64,000 nucleotides of DNA from an archaeon (lineage in GTDB: Archaea > Thermoproteota > Nitrososphaeria > Nitrososphaerales > Gagatemarchaeaceae): positions 106,498 to 170,497 of the forward strand of contig JAKAOG010000003.1 of the NCBI GenBank assembly GCA_021823325.1, written 5' to 3'. Both the position numbers and the translations under genes were made by a program. A model generated the notes under the pieces. It was not told the origin of the DNA. It saw nothing but the letters and a program-made list of their open reading frames with translations, and ran no database searches. Below, in pieces: positions 1 through 8,700 of this stretch. The first letter of the stretch is position 1; each line of letters opens with the position of its first letter.

Positions 1-1085
1 CGTTGAACCGGGACGTGACCGTGTCGGTCGCGGCCGCCTCCGGAGGCTCGAAGTTCTGCGACGCCATGGCGGGGGTCGGCGCGAGAGGGGTGCGCGTCGC
101 GAACGAGGTGGACGGGGTGTCCGAGGTGACCATGGTCGACTTCAACCACGAGGCTCTACGTCTCGCGAAACGCTCCGCGGCGGCGAACGGCGTGAGCGGT
201 AAATGCACGTTTGCAGAAGCTGAAACGACGTCTTTCCTCTTCTCGAGGTTCGGGAGAGACATGAGATACGGCTCCGTGGACCTCGACCCGTTCGGGACAC
301 CAATCAGGCAGATGCACGCCGCGCTGAGCGCGACGGCTGACGGAGGGATCCTCTCCCTGACGGCCACCGACACCGCGGTCCTCTGCGGCGTGCACCTTTC
401 CACATGCTCGCGGAGGTACGGCTCCGTTCCGTTGAACAACGACTTCCATCACGAGACCGGGCTGCGGATACTACTCGGCTCGCTCGCGAGGTACGCGGCC
501 GCGGTAGACGTCGGGATCGAGCCCCAGGCCGCCCACTCCACGAAGCACTATCTCAGGGTCTTCGTCAAGGTGATCCCCGGCGCGTCTGTCGCAGACGCCT
601 CGCTCCGCGAGCTTGGGAGCGTCGCGTGGTGCCCGGGATGCGGGGACGTCCGCATGTCGCTCGGGCATGAAGGGGCGTGCAGGGTCTGCCGCAGGAAGGT
701 CAAGGTGGCCGGACCGCTCTGGGCAGGGAGCATCGCCAAGGAGCCGCTCGTCGAGTCGGCGAAGAAGGCGGCCCTGGAAAGGGGGCTTGGCGGGGCGGCC
801 GAGGTGCTGGGGTCACTCGACGGGGTGAACGGGTTCCCTCCATGGAGCTTCGACATAGACAAAATCTGTTCGGCCCTGAAGGTCCCGACCGTATCTGAGC
901 TTTCTGTGTACAACGCGCTGACGAAAGGGGGTCACAGGGTGATGAGGACGCCCTTCGAAAAGACAGGGGTGAAGACAGACGCCACCCGGGCTGAGGTCGT
1001 CGAGGCAGTAAGGAGCGCCAGCGCTAACCCTGCTGGGGGGCCGCGGGTTTCAGCCCCTCGCAATAGTAGTAGAGCTCGGAGCTAG
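1..1085 (+). CDS. trm1: tRNA (guanine26-N2)-dimethyltransferase Trm1, 5' truncated by the window
   Basis: SAM-dependent enzyme that dimethylates G26 of tRNA. The visible part opens with the conserved LNRDVTVSV stretch, which is internal in the family, so the true start lies before base 1 and the track's TTG at base 3 is not a start. A SAM-binding loop (DAMAGVGARGVRVANE) and the catalytic-type motif DLDPFGTP are present. The C-terminal part has a CPGCG...CRVC zinc-type cluster. The last 62 bases overlap the 3' end of the convergent rlmE gene. About 360 residues are visible, close to the usual 380. Confidence 0.95.
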   Translation, partial: LNRDVTVSVAAASGGSKFCDAMAGVGARGVRVANEVDGVSEVTMVDFNHEALRLAKRSAAANGVSGKCTFAEAETTSFLFSRFGRDMRYGSVDLDPFGTPIRQMHAALSATADGGILSLTATDTAVLCGVHLSTCSRRYGSVPLNNDFHHETGLRILLGSLARYAAAVDVGIEPQAAHSTKHYLRVFVKVIPGASVADASLRELGSVAWCPGCGDVRMSLGHEGACRVCRRKVKVAGPLWAGSIAKEPLVESAKKAALERGLGGAAEVLGSLDGVNGFPPWSFDIDKICSALKVPTVSELSVYNALTKGGHRVMRTPFEKTGVKTDATRAEVVEAVRSASANPAGGPRVSAPRNSSRARS

Positions 1086-1638
1086 CGTTCCTGCTCGCGG
1101 CGGGCTTGACAACGCGAACCGACCTGAACCTGCGCTTGAACTCGTCCCTGACCTCCTGAGAGCGCTCTGCTTCGAAGAGCTTGCAGAACACCGCGCCGTC
1201 CTCCTTGAGGAGAGACGCGGCCAGGTCGAGGACCCTGAGCGTGAGGTCGATCTGCTTCGTCTGGTCGAGCTCCCAGACGCCCGTCACAGATGGAGCGAGG
1301 TCGGAGAGGATGACGTCGGCCTTCCCCCCGATGGCCTTCCCGATCTTTTCGACGACGCTCGGGTCATGGACGTCCAGCTTCAGCGTCACCACGTTCTTCT
1401 CTTTGAGCCTTATCGTGCTGATGTCCAGCGCCACCACCAACCCTCCGGGCCCGGCGAGCTCAGCGGCAACCTGCGTCCACCCTCCGGGGGCTGCGCCGAA
1501 GTCGATGACCTTGTACCCGGGACGGATGATGTCATACCTTTCGTCGGCCTCGATGAGCTTGAACGCGGCCCTGCTCTTGTACCCCTGTTCCCTCGCAAGG
1601 CGCCGATAGAGGTCCCTGCGCGCCTCGCTGAGCCTCAT
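1024..1638 (-). CDS. rlmE: 23S rRNA 2'-O-methyltransferase RlmE/FtsJ family
   Basis: FtsJ/RrmJ-type 2'-O-ribose methyltransferase of about 204 residues acting on rRNA (or tRNA). The SAM-binding motif DFGAAPGGWTQV is present, and a K-D-K-E catalytic set can be read in SRAAFKL, ILSDLAP, AVFCKLFEA and SSELYYY. The track ORF starts at 1914, but its first 92 residues are a shadow of the deaminase. The ATG at 1638 begins MRLSEARRDLYRRLA, typical for the family, and overlaps the upstream cda stop as ATGA, indicating translational coupling. Confidence 0.93.
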   Translation of the reverse strand: MRLSEARRDLYRRLAREQGYKSRAAFKLIEADERYDIIRPGYKVIDFGAAPGGWTQVAAELAGPGGLVVALDISTIRLKEKNVVTLKLDVHDPSVVEKIGKAIGGKADVILSDLAPSVTGVWELDQTKQIDLTLRVLDLAASLLKEDGAVFCKLFEAERSQEVRDEFKRRFRSVRVVKPAASRNASSELYYYCEGLKPAAPQQG

Positions 1639-2045
1639 TTCTGCGAAAGCTCTGCGGGGTTGAAAGCCCCTGGGAGCAACGAGTCTGCGGTGGTGTCCTC
1701 GGTGAACCCGTCGACTCCTCTCCTCAGGACCTTCATCCTTGGATTGAACTCTACCATGAACTGCCTGCACGCGCCGCATGGGGACGTGAACTCCTCCGAT
1801 TTCCCGACCACCGCCAGGGCGACGAGCTTCCTGGAGCCTTCGGAGACAGCCTTCAGGATCGCAGTCCGCTCTGCGCAGCAGGACAGGCCGTACGAGGCGT
1901 TCTCGACGTTGCACCCTGCGAATATCTTCCCGTCAGGAGTGAGGACGGCCGCGCCGATCTTGACCCCAGAGTACGGAGAATAGGCGTTCATCCTGACGCT
2001 CTTGGCCGCTTCCACCAGGCGGCGGTGATCCTCTTTCGTCGTCAA
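1635..2045 (-). CDS. cdd: cytidine deaminase
   Basis: Zinc hydrolase converting cytidine or deoxycytidine to the uridine form in pyrimidine salvage. The family signatures CNVENASYG (substrate loop), CCAERTA (zinc Cys and catalytic Glu) and SPCGACRQ (two more zinc Cys) mark the small homotetrameric type. The TTG at 2045 gives 136 residues, the usual length, and lies just after the TFE-beta stop. The longer track ORF to 2204 runs into that gene in another frame. It sits in the Gar1-TFB-TFE-beta-cda-rlmE operon and overlaps rlmE by four bases. Confidence 0.93.
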   Translation of the reverse strand: MTTKEDHRRLVEAAKSVRMNAYSPYSGVKIGAAVLTPDGKIFAGCNVENASYGLSCCAERTAILKAVSEGSRKLVALAVVGKSEEFTSPCGACRQFMVEFNPRMKVLRRGVDGFTEDTTADSLLPGAFNPAELSQK

Positions 2046-2056
2046 CTTCGGGCGCC

Positions 2057-2566
2057 CTATCTTGCCGCCGCAGCAGGCGCTTCGGCGGGCGGGTTGCGGA
2101 CGGTGATGAACTCCTGTATGACCCACGGGCCGATCCATGGGCAGACGTACGGGCTGATCTCCCCCTCGATGGAGCACTTCGGCTCGTACTGGCAGACTAT
2201 GCATGGAGCCTTCTCGATCGAGGTCATGTCAGTGGGGAACCTGAGGGGGGTGAGCTTGTAGGTCCACCTTCCTTCCTCTAGCACCTTCACCCTCCCGATG
2301 AGCCCCCTTCTTTCCAGCCTTATCGCGAGCCGCGAGCCGTCCCTGCTGGTGAGCCCGAGCTCCTTCCATATCTCGCTCTGGAGCACGCCGTCCCTCCCCC
2401 TCTCGACCACGAGCTTGTAGACCCTCGAAGTAAGGTCGACCAGCTCCTCCTCCGTCCTTTCCACAGGCTCGGTCGGCTCTTCCCTCTTCTTCGAAGCCCT
2501 GGGCTGGCGCTTCGACGGCTTCTCCTTCGCCGGCGCGGGCTTCGCCTTCTTCTCTGTCTTCTTCAT
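2057..2566 (-). CDS. TFE-beta-like transcription factor (RPC34/RPC39-type winged helix with Fe-S cysteines)
   Basis: A lysine-rich, low-complexity N-terminus (residues 1-35) precedes a winged-helix domain (about 40-110). Then come four cysteines, C122-x2-C125-x5-C131-x10-C142, followed by an aromatic-rich tail. This layout matches archaeal TFE-beta, homologous to Pol III subunit RPC39, where four Cys bind an Fe-S cluster and the protein pairs with TFE-alpha to aid promoter opening. The gene overlaps the TFB stop as ATGA, which strongly supports a basal transcription role. Assignment is by architecture and context, not by alignment. Confidence 0.75.
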   Translation of the reverse strand: MKKTEKKAKPAPAKEKPSKRQPRASKKREEPTEPVERTEEELVDLTSRVYKLVVERGRDGVLQSEIWKELGLTSRDGSRLAIRLERRGLIGRVKVLEEGRWTYKLTPLRFPTDMTSIEKAPCIVCQYEPKCSIEGEISPYVCPWIGPWVIQEFITVRNPPAEAPAAAAR

Positions 2567-3510
2567 CTTGCCGGCAGGAACTCCTGTCTTATCACAAAGT
2601 TGTCAAGTATCTCTCTGCATCTGTTCCTCACGGTCACCTCTGTGACCTCGGCGAACTCGGCGACCTCTCTCTGGGGAAGGTGCTCCCCCACCATGACGGA
2701 CGACAGGTAGACGTACGCCGCGGCGAGCCCCGCGGGCGCCTTTCCGCTGGAGATCTTCGAGTCGTTCGTCTTCCTTGAAAGAGTCAGCGCCATGTGCTCG
2801 ACTTTGGGGTCGATCTTTGCCATGTTGACGAGCTTCGAGATGTACTTCTCGACCGACGGCGGAGGGACGTACTCCTTCTCGACCTCCTTGAGGACGAGAC
2901 GGAAGTAACGGGCGACGCTCCCCTTCTCCATCCCGGCGGCCCTTGCGACCTCCTTCAGCGTCCTGGAGACCCCGCACTTCCTGCACGCCAGGTAGACCGT
3001 GGCGGCGGTCATCCCGAGTATCGACTTGCTCTTCGCGACCTTCATCTTCGCCGACGTCCTGTAGATCTGGGCAGCGGTCTCGGCGACGTTGTTCGGGAGG
3101 TTCAGCGCTTCGCAGAGCTCGCTTATCTTGGAGAGGACGTTGGACAGCCCCCTCTCCTCGCTGTTGATGGTCCTGGTCCGGCTCTGCCACTTCCTCATCT
3201 TCTCGACCGTCGCCCGCATCGCCGGGTCGAGGTACTTGCCGTGCGAGTCCCGCATCGTCCGGCTGATCTCCGTCGAAAGCCCGAAGTCGTGAAGCGCCAG
3301 AGTGGTGGGAGACCCTACCCTCACCCTCTTGTTCTTCTCTTCAAGGTCCATCGCCTTCCACTCGGGTCCGGAGTCAGCTGGGGCGACCGTGACGTAGCCG
3401 CAGGTGGGGCAGACCTGCTCTCCCTTCTCCGAGTCCCCGATCAGTCTGTTGCCGCAGACGGGGCACGAGGTCCTGTAACCGTCGTCTCTGCTTGTGTTCC
3501 AGAGGCTCAT
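2563..3510 (-). CDS. tfb: transcription initiation factor TFB (TFIIB)
   Basis: Archaeal TFIIB, which bridges TBP-bound promoter DNA and RNA polymerase. An N-terminal zinc ribbon uses C16, C19, C34 and C37. It is followed by a B-reader/linker region and two cyclin-like repeats (about 110-205 and 210-305), the second carrying the helix-turn-helix that contacts the BRE (REVAEFAEVTEVTVRNR). At 315 residues it is full length. It lies between Gar1 (4-bp gap) and TFE-beta (4-bp overlap). It is the only TFB in this window. Confidence 0.97.
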   Translation of the reverse strand: MSLWNTSRDDGYRTSCPVCGNRLIGDSEKGEQVCPTCGYVTVAPADSGPEWKAMDLEEKNKRVRVGSPTTLALHDFGLSTEISRTMRDSHGKYLDPAMRATVEKMRKWQSRTRTINSEERGLSNVLSKISELCEALNLPNNVAETAAQIYRTSAKMKVAKSKSILGMTAATVYLACRKCGVSRTLKEVARAAGMEKGSVARYFRLVLKEVEKEYVPPPSVEKYISKLVNMAKIDPKVEHMALTLSRKTNDSKISSGKAPAGLAAAYVYLSSVMVGEHLPQREVAEFAEVTEVTVRNRCREILDNFVIRQEFLPAR

Positions 3511-3514
3511 CGTT

Positions 3515-3736
3515 TCACCCCTCCAGGAAGACCGGGTCCCCTGACTTTCCGACCCTGCTGCTTACGACCGCCACCGACCCATAGGGGGACTTTACCGGGC
3601 CTATCAGTTCGACCACCTTTCCGAGCTTCTTCTTGCCGCCGTCGAAGACGAAGGAACCGGGTCTGACTTCCCTTGAAAGCTTGACGATGAGTCGGCCGCT
3701 CTTTGCTTGGTGAAGAATTGTGCCGACCTGAAACAA
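3515..3736 (-). CDS. gar1: H/ACA ribonucleoprotein subunit Gar1
   Basis: A 73-residue beta-barrel protein of the Gar1/Naf1 type, part of the H/ACA guide-RNP that makes pseudouridine in RNA. The GKVVELIGPVKSPYGSVAV segment is the family signature, with the G-x-V-x-E-x-x-G-P-V core. The start at 3736 is TTG. Gar1 directly upstream of TFB is a recurrent archaeal gene order, which supports both calls. It is the first gene of the operon running toward rlmE. Confidence 0.9.
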   Translation of the reverse strand: MFQVGTILHQAKSGRLIVKLSREVRPGSFVFDGGKKKLGKVVELIGPVKSPYGSVAVVSSRVGKSGDPVFLEG

Positions 3737-3833
3737 GAGAGGCGCACGCCCCTCGTCCTGCCTTTAAACCTTCAGCAAAACAATCCGGACGTCGACGTCC
3801 GACAGGTCCTGGAGAAAAGATCCCGCCGACGGG

Positions 3834-4151
3834 TCACTTCTTCTTTCCCTTCGCCTGCTGCCTCTGCGCTATCCCACGTACCGTGGACAGCTCCTTCGCG
3901 ACCTTCAGGAAGAGCGCGTGCTTCGGCGGCGCCTTCGCCAGAGACACGAAGCCCGACTCCTTCCCCGCCCTGGAGGGATATCTCGCCGCCTGAGGCTGAG
4001 GCTGCAGGTTCAGCCTTCGGCACGCTTCGCCGAGCTCTGCGAGCGTAGGAGCCCTGGTCGCGGCGCTGAGGGGGACCCGCCTCCCCTCGCTCCGCTTGAG
4101 CTCAGAGTCGAAGTAATCCAGCCAGAAGATGTACCTGTCGTAGTCTTTCAT
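3834..4151 (-). CDS. srp19: signal recognition particle 19 kDa protein SRP19
   Basis: Binds the tips of SRP (7S) RNA helices 6 and 8 and promotes SRP54 assembly. The N-terminus MKDYDRYIFWLDYFDSELKRSEGRRVP is the typical SRP19 opening: a conserved Tyr/Trp face, then S-x-x-x-GRR-V-P. The basic C-terminal tail is also typical. 105 residues is normal. The ATG overlaps the S8e stop (ATGA), so the two are translationally coupled. It ends the SMC-ScpA-ScpB-S8e-SRP19 minus-strand gene string. Confidence 0.95.
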   Translation of the reverse strand: MKDYDRYIFWLDYFDSELKRSEGRRVPLSAATRAPTLAELGEACRRLNLQPQPQAARYPSRAGKESGFVSLAKAPPKHALFLKVAKELSTVRGIAQRQQAKGKKK

Positions 4152-4534
4152 TTCTTGGTCGTCAGGACCGCGTTGACGACGCCGTCGGCCGTGGGCCTCG
4201 AGGTGACTACCGCCTCGCCCGCACCAGTCTCGATGACGGCCCCCTTCGTGATGACGCCCCTCCTCTCGTAATCCCTGTTGGCGGGGCTGTGCTTCACCCT
4301 TACGATCTTCGACTTCGTCGCCTTCCCTGAAACGTCCGAGACGTTGGCGAAGTCGGCGAATATCACCCCCGCCGTCACGTGCCCCCCCCTCCTGCTGATC
4401 GGCCTGCTCGACGCAGGTCCAACGAGTGGCTCGATGGCGTATCCGTCGGCCTCGAATGCCCTGCGTCCTCTCGACGGCCTGGACCTCCCTCCGGTCGGCC
4501 TGCGCTTGGTCAGGTTTTCGATTGGTCGGGTCAA
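4148..4534 (-). CDS. rps8e: 30S ribosomal protein S8e
   Basis: Archaeal/eukaryotic-type small-subunit protein. KRRPTGGRSRPSRGRRAFE is the S8e signature region near the N-terminus, followed by a basic beta-rich body (SKIVRVKHSPANRDYERRGVITKG). At 128 residues it has the usual archaeal length. The start is a TTG at 4534; no in-frame ATG is available before the conserved region. SRP19 overlaps its stop codon, and scpB ends 48 bp upstream. Confidence 0.95.
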   Translation of the reverse strand: MTRPIENLTKRRPTGGRSRPSRGRRAFEADGYAIEPLVGPASSRPISRRGGHVTAGVIFADFANVSDVSGKATKSKIVRVKHSPANRDYERRGVITKGAVIETGAGEAVVTSRPTADGVVNAVLTTKK

Positions 4535-4582
4535 GCTCGAAATCTGAAAACCGCCCCTCCGCTCCCAGATGATAAGTCTTCG

Positions 4583-5122
4583 CTACTTCAGGGTCAGGGT
4601 CCGGCTCTCCAGCTGCCTCTTCAGCGTCGTGACTTCGGAGCTGAGCCCGAAGTACTCGGCGAACCTCGACGTCGTCTTGATCGCCTTCCCCCTCCCCTGC
4701 CTCTCGCTCGCGATGAACCCGACCTCCTCCAGCTCCTTCAGGTGCTGATAGACGGTAGACCCCCTCCTCAGGGCGAGCTCGGCCGAGGTTATCGGCTGGA
4801 AGAACGCTATGAAGGACAGGGTCCTCAGCGCCGCCTTGGTCAGGAGCGGCCTCGTGGCGAACTTTCGCGCCGTCTGGGTGTACTTCGCCTTCAGCTGCAT
4901 CGCGAACCTGGGCCCGGAATATTCTACGACCTCGACCGCCTGCATGCTGCCGTTGACCGCCTTAGCGACCTCCCTGGCCATTGCCGCGGCCTTCCGTTCT
5001 GAAGCCGTCCCCGCTGCCTTCGCGAGCTCTTCGACTGCGAGTGGGCGACCCGCAGCGTACAGCGCCGCCTCGACCTTCGCGAGCAGCTCCTTAGGGATTG
5101 GTTCCCCCGACGGCTCACTCAA
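4583..5122 (-). CDS. scpB: segregation and condensation protein ScpB
   Basis: Winged-helix partner of the SMC-ScpA complex that compacts and helps segregate the chromosome. The N-terminus (KELLAKVEAALYAAGRPLAVEELAKAAG) and the second winged helix (TKAALRTLSFIAFFQPITSAEL... VYQHLKELEEVGFIASERQGRGKAIKTTSRFAEYFGL) are classic ScpB. 179 residues. It overlaps the scpA end by 8 bp, consistent with one SMC-ScpA-ScpB transcription unit. Confidence 0.94.
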   Translation of the reverse strand: MSEPSGEPIPKELLAKVEAALYAAGRPLAVEELAKAAGTASERKAAAMAREVAKAVNGSMQAVEVVEYSGPRFAMQLKAKYTQTARKFATRPLLTKAALRTLSFIAFFQPITSAELALRRGSTVYQHLKELEEVGFIASERQGRGKAIKTTSRFAEYFGLSSEVTTLKRQLESRTLTLK

Positions 5123-5777
5123 GCGGACCCACCGACACCACCAGCGCGTCTGCGTCTGTCTCCTCCTGGTCGATGATCACCTCGCCGCTGTTGGCCGCGA
5201 AGAGAACGAGGAGGAAGACGCGTGCGGCGTCGACGGGTTTCAAGCCCCGGAGAAGCTCTGACAGAAGCGACTTGCCAGTGGCCCTGAGCCTTTCTACCAG
5301 TATCTTGCGGAACTCGGAGAGCATCACCTGCAGCGAGACGACGTAGTTGTCGAAGTCAGGGGGTGGAAGCTCGGCCAGGGCGAGCGGGTTCGTGTCTCCT
5401 CCCTCGTCCTGCGTGACTATGTCCTGGAGTATCCTTCCGAGCTCGTCGAAGAGCTCGTCTATGTTGGTGGAGTAGATCTCGTATCTGAACGGCATGACTA
5501 TGATCTGAGGAGGTTCGGAGGTGTTGAGGAGCTTGTGCTGCATCCTGAGCCTCTCGAATAGGAAGAGCGTCTCGACCTTCAGCCTGTAGATTGTTGCGGA
5601 AGAGAGCGCGGCGGTCCCGGCCGCCCTCATGTCGATGAACTCGGACTGGGATATCGCCTTGAGGAACATGTCGAGGAGCTCTGTCAGGTTGATCTCCCAT
5701 GGGCTCCTGCGCTTCGCAAGCGATGGGTCGATCAGCACGTTGAGCGGCGGCCGCGACAGCAGGCTGCCGCTAGGCAC
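5115..5777 (-). CDS. scpA: segregation and condensation protein ScpA (kleisin)
   Basis: Kleisin subunit linking the two SMC heads. It has the N-terminal helical SMC-neck-binding part (ISQSEFIDMRAAGTAALSSATIYRLKVETLFLFE) and the C-terminal winged helix (VERLRATGKSLLSELLRGLKPVDAARVFLLVLFAANSGEVIIDQEE). The GTG at 5777 overlaps the SMC stop by 8 bp and has a GAGGTG Shine-Dalgarno-like stretch a few bases upstream inside smc. 220 residues, normal for archaeal ScpA. Confidence 0.92.
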   Translation of the reverse strand: MPSGSLLSRPPLNVLIDPSLAKRRSPWEINLTELLDMFLKAISQSEFIDMRAAGTAALSSATIYRLKVETLFLFERLRMQHKLLNTSEPPQIIVMPFRYEIYSTNIDELFDELGRILQDIVTQDEGGDTNPLALAELPPPDFDNYVVSLQVMLSEFRKILVERLRATGKSLLSELLRGLKPVDAARVFLLVLFAANSGEVIIDQEETDADALVVSVGPLE

Positions 5778-8700
5778 GAGCGGGCACCTCGGCAGGCTTG
5801 TAGTGGACCACCCTTGACATCCCTCCCGCCGAGTAGACCCCGTAAGTCACGTCGCTCGCCGAGACGAAGACGTCGCGGAGCGTGATCGCGATGATCTGCG
5901 CCTCCACCGATTTCTCCTTCAGGAACTTTGCGAGCCTGTCCGAGTTGACGGCGTCCAGCGGGGCGTCAATCTCGTCGAAGAGGTAGAACGGATGCCCCTG
6001 GACCGCCTGCATCGCCAGGATCATCGCCACCCCCGTCACCGCCCTCTGGCCTCCGCTGTGCTGGGACGATTCGCGGAGCCCGTTGCCGAAGTCTGCGCGC
6101 AGTATCACCCCTCCAGCGAACAGCTCGTCCGGGTTCTCCATCTCGAGGAGCGCCCTCCCTCCGGTGAGCTTCTCGAAGATCGCGCTGAACTCGGACCCGA
6201 CCCTGTCGAAGGCGGACAGGAAGACCTTCTTCTTCTCCGACTCGACGCTTTCGATGAACGTGATGATGGAGTTGCGCTCGTTCTCCAGGTCGTTGTGCCT
6301 CACGGAGAGGCTCTTGTAGCTCACGAACATCTCGGTGTACTGCCTGTCGGCTCCGCGGTTGACCGACCCGGACGCGGTCTGGTACTCCTGCTGGAGCTCG
6401 ACCAGCAGGGTCTCGCTGGTCGCGAAATACTCGAGCTCTTCGCTGAACCCGAGCATCCTGAGGCTCCCGAGCGCCTCCTCTATCTTTTCCTGGGCTGCGC
6501 TGGCCTGCCCTGAAAGCGCGAACAGGTCCTTCTGGTGCCCTGCCATCGACCTGGACACTCCGTCTCGCTCCTCCTTCAGCCTCTTCGCCTTCGCGTCGAA
6601 CTCGTCGAGGACCGGCTGGCTGCGCCTGGACGACTCCATGAGCTTCGAGATCTGCGATTCAAGCGCCCCCTTCTGCTCTGCGAGCTCCCTGATCCTGCGA
6701 GGAGCCTCCTTGACGAATTGCTTGTTGGACTGCAGGTCCTCGACCGCGTTCGCGAGGTCGAGCTGGTTCTCCTCAAGCGCCCTCAGGAGGACGTTCTCCA
6801 GGTTCGCCTTTTCGCGCGTGAGCGTCAGGTTGAGGTCCTGGATCCTGTTCCTGATCGTGTCTATCTCTGCCGACACCGTCTGCTTGGTCCCGTCGACCTC
6901 CGCGAGCAGCGCGTCCAGCCCGAGCGCCTGAGCGTCCGCGACGACCTGCTGGAGCGACCCGATCCCCTTCGAGATGGAGTCCTTCCTTTCGGTGCTCGTC
7001 TTCAGCTTCTCTTCGAGGCGGGCGACGGCGTTCACCTGCTTCTGGTACTCGGCGTTCATCGACCTGAATATGCTCTTGTACCTGTTCGCCATCCTCGTGA
7101 TGGTGGTCGCCTCGGCCTTCAGGCTCGTCGTGGTGACTATCTTCTTGACCCGCTCCTTCATCAGGGTCCTCGACTCCGTCTCGATGTGGTCCAGCTCCGA
7201 CCTCCTCCGGTCGATCGCCCCCTTCAGAGCCCCTACCGCGTCCTCCACCTCGCTGATCCCCTCGATGTTCTCCAGCCCCTCCATCAGGTTGACCATCAGC
7301 TCCTGGTAGCCGAAGCTGAACGCGCGTCCGCCCTGCTCGAAAGTCTCCCCGTCGAGGGTGACTGCACGGACGCCCTCGGAAGCCAGTATGTACCCGATAG
7401 CCTCCGTCTCCACGAGGACCGAGTCCCCTGCCAGGAAGTTCACCAGCCCCTGGAACTCCTCCTCGCACTTCAGCACGTCCGACACGGGGCCGATCACCCC
7501 GGCCGACTTCTCGACGTCAAGCGACTTCACGTCTTCCACCTCGCTCAGCGGGATGACGGAGAAGCTCTTCGCCTTCAGGGACTTCGCCGCTTTGATCAGC
7601 TGGGTCATCGACTTCAGGTCCTGGACCACGAACGCGCCCATCCACTTCCCCATGACCGCGGTCACCGCCTTCGTGTACTGCTGCGGATACCTCACGACCT
7701 GGCCGAGGCGCCCAACGTAGCCAGGGACCCCTCCCTGGTCGCATAGCTCCTGCAGCTTCAGTTGGCCGCTCCTCTCCCCTGCGAGGCTCTCGGACATGTG
7801 CCTGAACGCCTCCTCCCTCGACACCTCCGCCGAGGCCTTCTCTAGGATCTTGGACGCGCCCTGTATCGACGCGACGAGGCGCTCCCTCGTCTTCTCTGCC
7901 CCCGTCAGGTTCTCGTCCAGCGAGCTGAGCTCTTTGGTCGAGCTGTCATAGAGCTCGAAGAGCTGCTTCGTGCTCGCCTCCAGCTTCCCGAGCACCTCGG
8001 AATATCCGTCCACCCTGAGCTTGAGCTCGTCGAGGCGCTTCCTCTCCACGTTCAGGCTCGCGGTCGTCGCGTTAATCGCTAGGTCGACCTGGGTCTGCTT
8101 CTGGCCGAGGTCGGCGAGCCTCACCTGGACCTTCGCCGTCTGCTTCCCTTTCTTCTCGATTGTCGCCCTGAGCTCTTCTCCCGCGCGGAAGAACTCCTTG
8201 AGCCTCTGGGCCAGGTCCGCGTGCTTCGCGTCCAGCTTCTCGATCTCAGCGGTCAGCTGCCTGACAGTAGATGTCGCGGCGTTCGCCTCCTTCTGCTTCT
8301 CGGAGACCACCTGCTTCAGCTGGGGGACCGTCTCCCCTTCCAGCTCGGCCACGTTCGACTCCGCCGTCTTGAAGTCCGACTCGAGAGTCTCGAGCTCGTT
8401 CCTGAGGCCCGCGAGCTGGAACTGCAGCTCCACATGGCTCGCGCCTCCTCCCTGGATGACCTCCACGATGAACTTCGTCTTCTCGCTGTCGACCTGCCCG
8501 ATGCGGTTCTCCAGCTCCACGAGCCTCGCGCTCATGTCGCTCAGCTTCCCGTTGAGCTCCTGCTCCTGCGACCGGAGGTCGGCGAGCCTGGACTTCAGGT
8601 CGGAGATCTTCTTCGACGTTATGACCGCGTTGAGCCAGTTTATCTGCGACTCGAGCTGGTTGAACCTGACCATCTCCGTCCTCTGCGAGTCGAGCGACTC

